Of a stretch of DNA of 64,000 nucleotides, positions 62,924 through 64,000 are shown one piece after another. Position 1 is the stretch's first letter, and each line of letters begins with the position of its first letter. Origin of the DNA: Oscillibacter hominis (GTDB taxonomy: Bacteria; Bacillota; Clostridia; Oscillospirales; Oscillospiraceae); NCBI RefSeq assembly GCF_014334055.1, contig NZ_CP060490.1:310001-374000 (forward strand), in the 5' to 3' direction. The notes beneath the pieces were generated by a model. The model saw nothing but the letters and a program-made list of their open reading frames with translations. It was not told the DNA's origin and did not search any database. The translations under genes were made by a program, and so were the position numbers.

Positions 62924-63616
62924 ATGAGAAAAACCCAGTATCAAAAGGCGCTGCGCGCCGCCTTTCCCGTCACCATCCCGGTGTTGACGGGCTTCCTCTG
63001 CCTGGGGGTGGCCTACGGCATTTTGATGTCCACCCGGGGCTACGGGGTGCTGTGGACCGGGCTGATGAGCGCGGTGGCCTTCTGCGGCAGCATGCAGTTT
63101 GTGGCCATCACGCTGCTGACCCAGGTGTTCGACCCGCTTCAGGCTTTCCTTTTGAGCATCATGGTGAACGCCCGCCACATGTTCTACGGGCTGAGCATGC
63201 TGGAGAAGTACAAGGGCCTGGGGAAGGCTAAATTCCCTCTTGTCTACATGCTCTGTGACGAGACCTTTTCCATCGTTTCCACGGTGGAGCCGCCGGAAGG
63301 GGTGGAGCCCAAGGATTTTTACCTCTCCGTCACTCTGCTGGACTACGGCTACTGGCTGGCCGGGTCCCTGCTGGGCGCGGCGGTGGGCGGGCTGCTGACC
63401 TTTGACACCACAGGGCTGGACTTTGCACTGACGGCGCTTTTTGTGGTGCTCTTCTTAGAGCAGTGGAAGAAGCGGGAAAACCGGCCCTCCGCCGTCATCG
63501 GCGTGCTCTGTACCGCGGTGAGCCTGGTGGTGTTCGGCGCGGACAACCTGGTGATCCCGGCCATGGTGCTGATTCTGATCTCGCTGCTGATTGGGAGGAA
63601 AAAGCTGTGTACTTAA
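62924..63616 (+). CDS. azlC: Branched-chain amino acid exporter subunit AzlC
   Basis: 230 residues, about five to seven membrane helices. FPVTIPVLTGFLCLGVAYGILM, AVAFCGSMQFVAITLL, VNARHMFYGLSML and the Asp-Glu-Thr of MLCDETFSI are family hallmarks. With AzlD it exports branched-chain amino acids or azaleucine. GGAGG lies close before the ATG. It overlaps azlD by 10 nt. Confidence 0.95.
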   Translation: MRKTQYQKALRAAFPVTIPVLTGFLCLGVAYGILMSTRGYGVLWTGLMSAVAFCGSMQFVAITLLTQVFDPLQAFLLSIMVNARHMFYGLSMLEKYKGLGKAKFPLVYMLCDETFSIVSTVEPPEGVEPKDFYLSVTLLDYGYWLAGSLLGAAVGGLLTFDTTGLDFALTALFVVLFLEQWKKRENRPSAVIGVLCTAVSLVVFGADNLVIPAMVLILISLLIGRKKLCT

Positions 63617-63945
63617 CGCCTGTTCAAACGCTTCTCATCATTTTGGCTGTGGCCCTCGGGACGCAGGTGACCCGGTGGCTGCCCTTTTTACTGTTCCCGG
63701 AGAACCGGGAGCCCCCCGCCGTGGTGCGGGACCTGGGGAAGCTGCTGCCGCCCGCGGTGATGGGCCTTCTGGTGGTCTACTGCCTGAAGGGTGTATCCCT
63801 CCGCCTTGCGCCCCACGCCCTGCCGGAGGGGATTGCCATTGCCGCCATTGTGGCGCTCCACTGCTGGAAGAACAATGTGCTCCTCTCCATCGCGGGGGGA
63901 ACGGCGGTCTACATGCTTTTGGTGCAGGTGGTCTTTGCTGGATAG
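63607..63945 (+). CDS. azlD: Branched-chain amino acid exporter subunit AzlD
   Basis: 112 residues, four hydrophobic segments. LGTQVTRWLPFLLFPENREPP, LGKLLPPAVMGLLVVYCL, ALPEGIAIAAIVALHCWKNNVLLSI are AzlD-type. GTG at 63607 starts within azlC; GGGAGG (63592-63597) is 9 nt upstream. A longer reading frame extends into azlC but is a shadow. Confidence 0.95.
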   Translation: MYLTPVQTLLIILAVALGTQVTRWLPFLLFPENREPPAVVRDLGKLLPPAVMGLLVVYCLKGVSLRLAPHALPEGIAIAAIVALHCWKNNVLLSIAGGTAVYMLLVQVVFAG

Positions 63946-63952
63946 AGGCTTT

Positions 63953-63982
63953 AAAAGAGGCGCGTACGCGCCTCTTTTTTTT
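63953..63982. terminator. Strong intrinsic terminator after azlCD
   Basis: Perfect palindrome AAAAGAGGCGCGT/ACGCGCCTCTTTT followed by further T. The final 18 bases of the window hold nothing recognisable. Confidence 0.95.
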
Positions 63983-64000
63983 ACATGCCGAAGAAAAGCC

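Overview
The window is a GC-rich chromosomal segment with tightly packed genes, from a spore-forming anaerobe of the Clostridia, most likely Oscillospiraceae (Oscillibacter/Flavonifractor/Lawsonibacter-like). The evidence is the gene content: rpoBC followed by an L7Ae-type protein and the str operon, dprA-topA-trmFO, plsX-acpP-rnc, spoVAF with a sigma-G-like promoter, a DUF4830 protein, and a rubredoxin and ferredoxin without oxygen-respiration genes. The genus is inference. I found no tRNA, rRNA, CRISPR array, transposase or prophage gene.

Layout. 1-9440: end of rpoB, rpoC, a lipoprotein gene on the other strand, then L7Ae-like protein, rpsL, rpsG, fusA and tuf. 9475-18080: DUF4830 protein, rRNA pseudouridine synthase, PucR-type regulator, ftsEX with a coiled-coil M23 hydrolase (septal peptidoglycan splitting), an unknown protein, greA, lysS. 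18164-26664: SpoU methyltransferase, dprA, topA, trmFO, plsX, acpP, rnc, then a ferredoxin and a convergent 52-residue rubredoxin. 26786-34132: a phosphate-starvation block of a PhoP-like box, pstS, pstCAB, phoU, an HD-domain protein and a PhoP/PhoR-type two-component system. The PstS-like protein has its two halves in swapped order (circular permutation). 34131-42972: accessory genes, namely a MarR repressor divergent from a DegV/FakB fatty-acid-binding protein with FabT-like palindromes between them, an esterase, a DUF2156-GNAT fusion, small proteins, spoVAF, a MerR-TipAS regulator and a HAD phosphatase. Two long gene-free stretches lie here (36493-36894 and 41614-42171).

43099-49468 looks like one lipid-related transcription unit: glycerophosphodiesterase, polytopic membrane protein, stand-alone E2/CAT-type acyltransferase whose catalytic His is replaced by Glu, AMP-forming acyl ligase, Fe-S aldo/keto reductase and acyl-ACP thioesterase. 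I do not recognise this set as a described pathway, and it is the best candidate here for an uncharacterised system. 49474-64000: DUF1275 protein and recG, an ECF sigma/zinc anti-sigma pair, thyA-folA, AraC regulator with a MATE pump, DUF362 ferredoxin-type protein, murI, DUF1934 protein, argS, YbaK-type editing protein, and azlCD.

Most transcription units end in clear intrinsic terminators, many of them shared by convergent genes. Several promoters have near-consensus -35/-10 boxes with 17-bp spacers. TTG and GTG starts are frequent, and start-stop overlaps (ftsE/ftsX, trmFO/plsX, pstC/pstA, pstB/phoU, phoP/phoR, sigma/anti-sigma, azlC/azlD) mark translational coupling.
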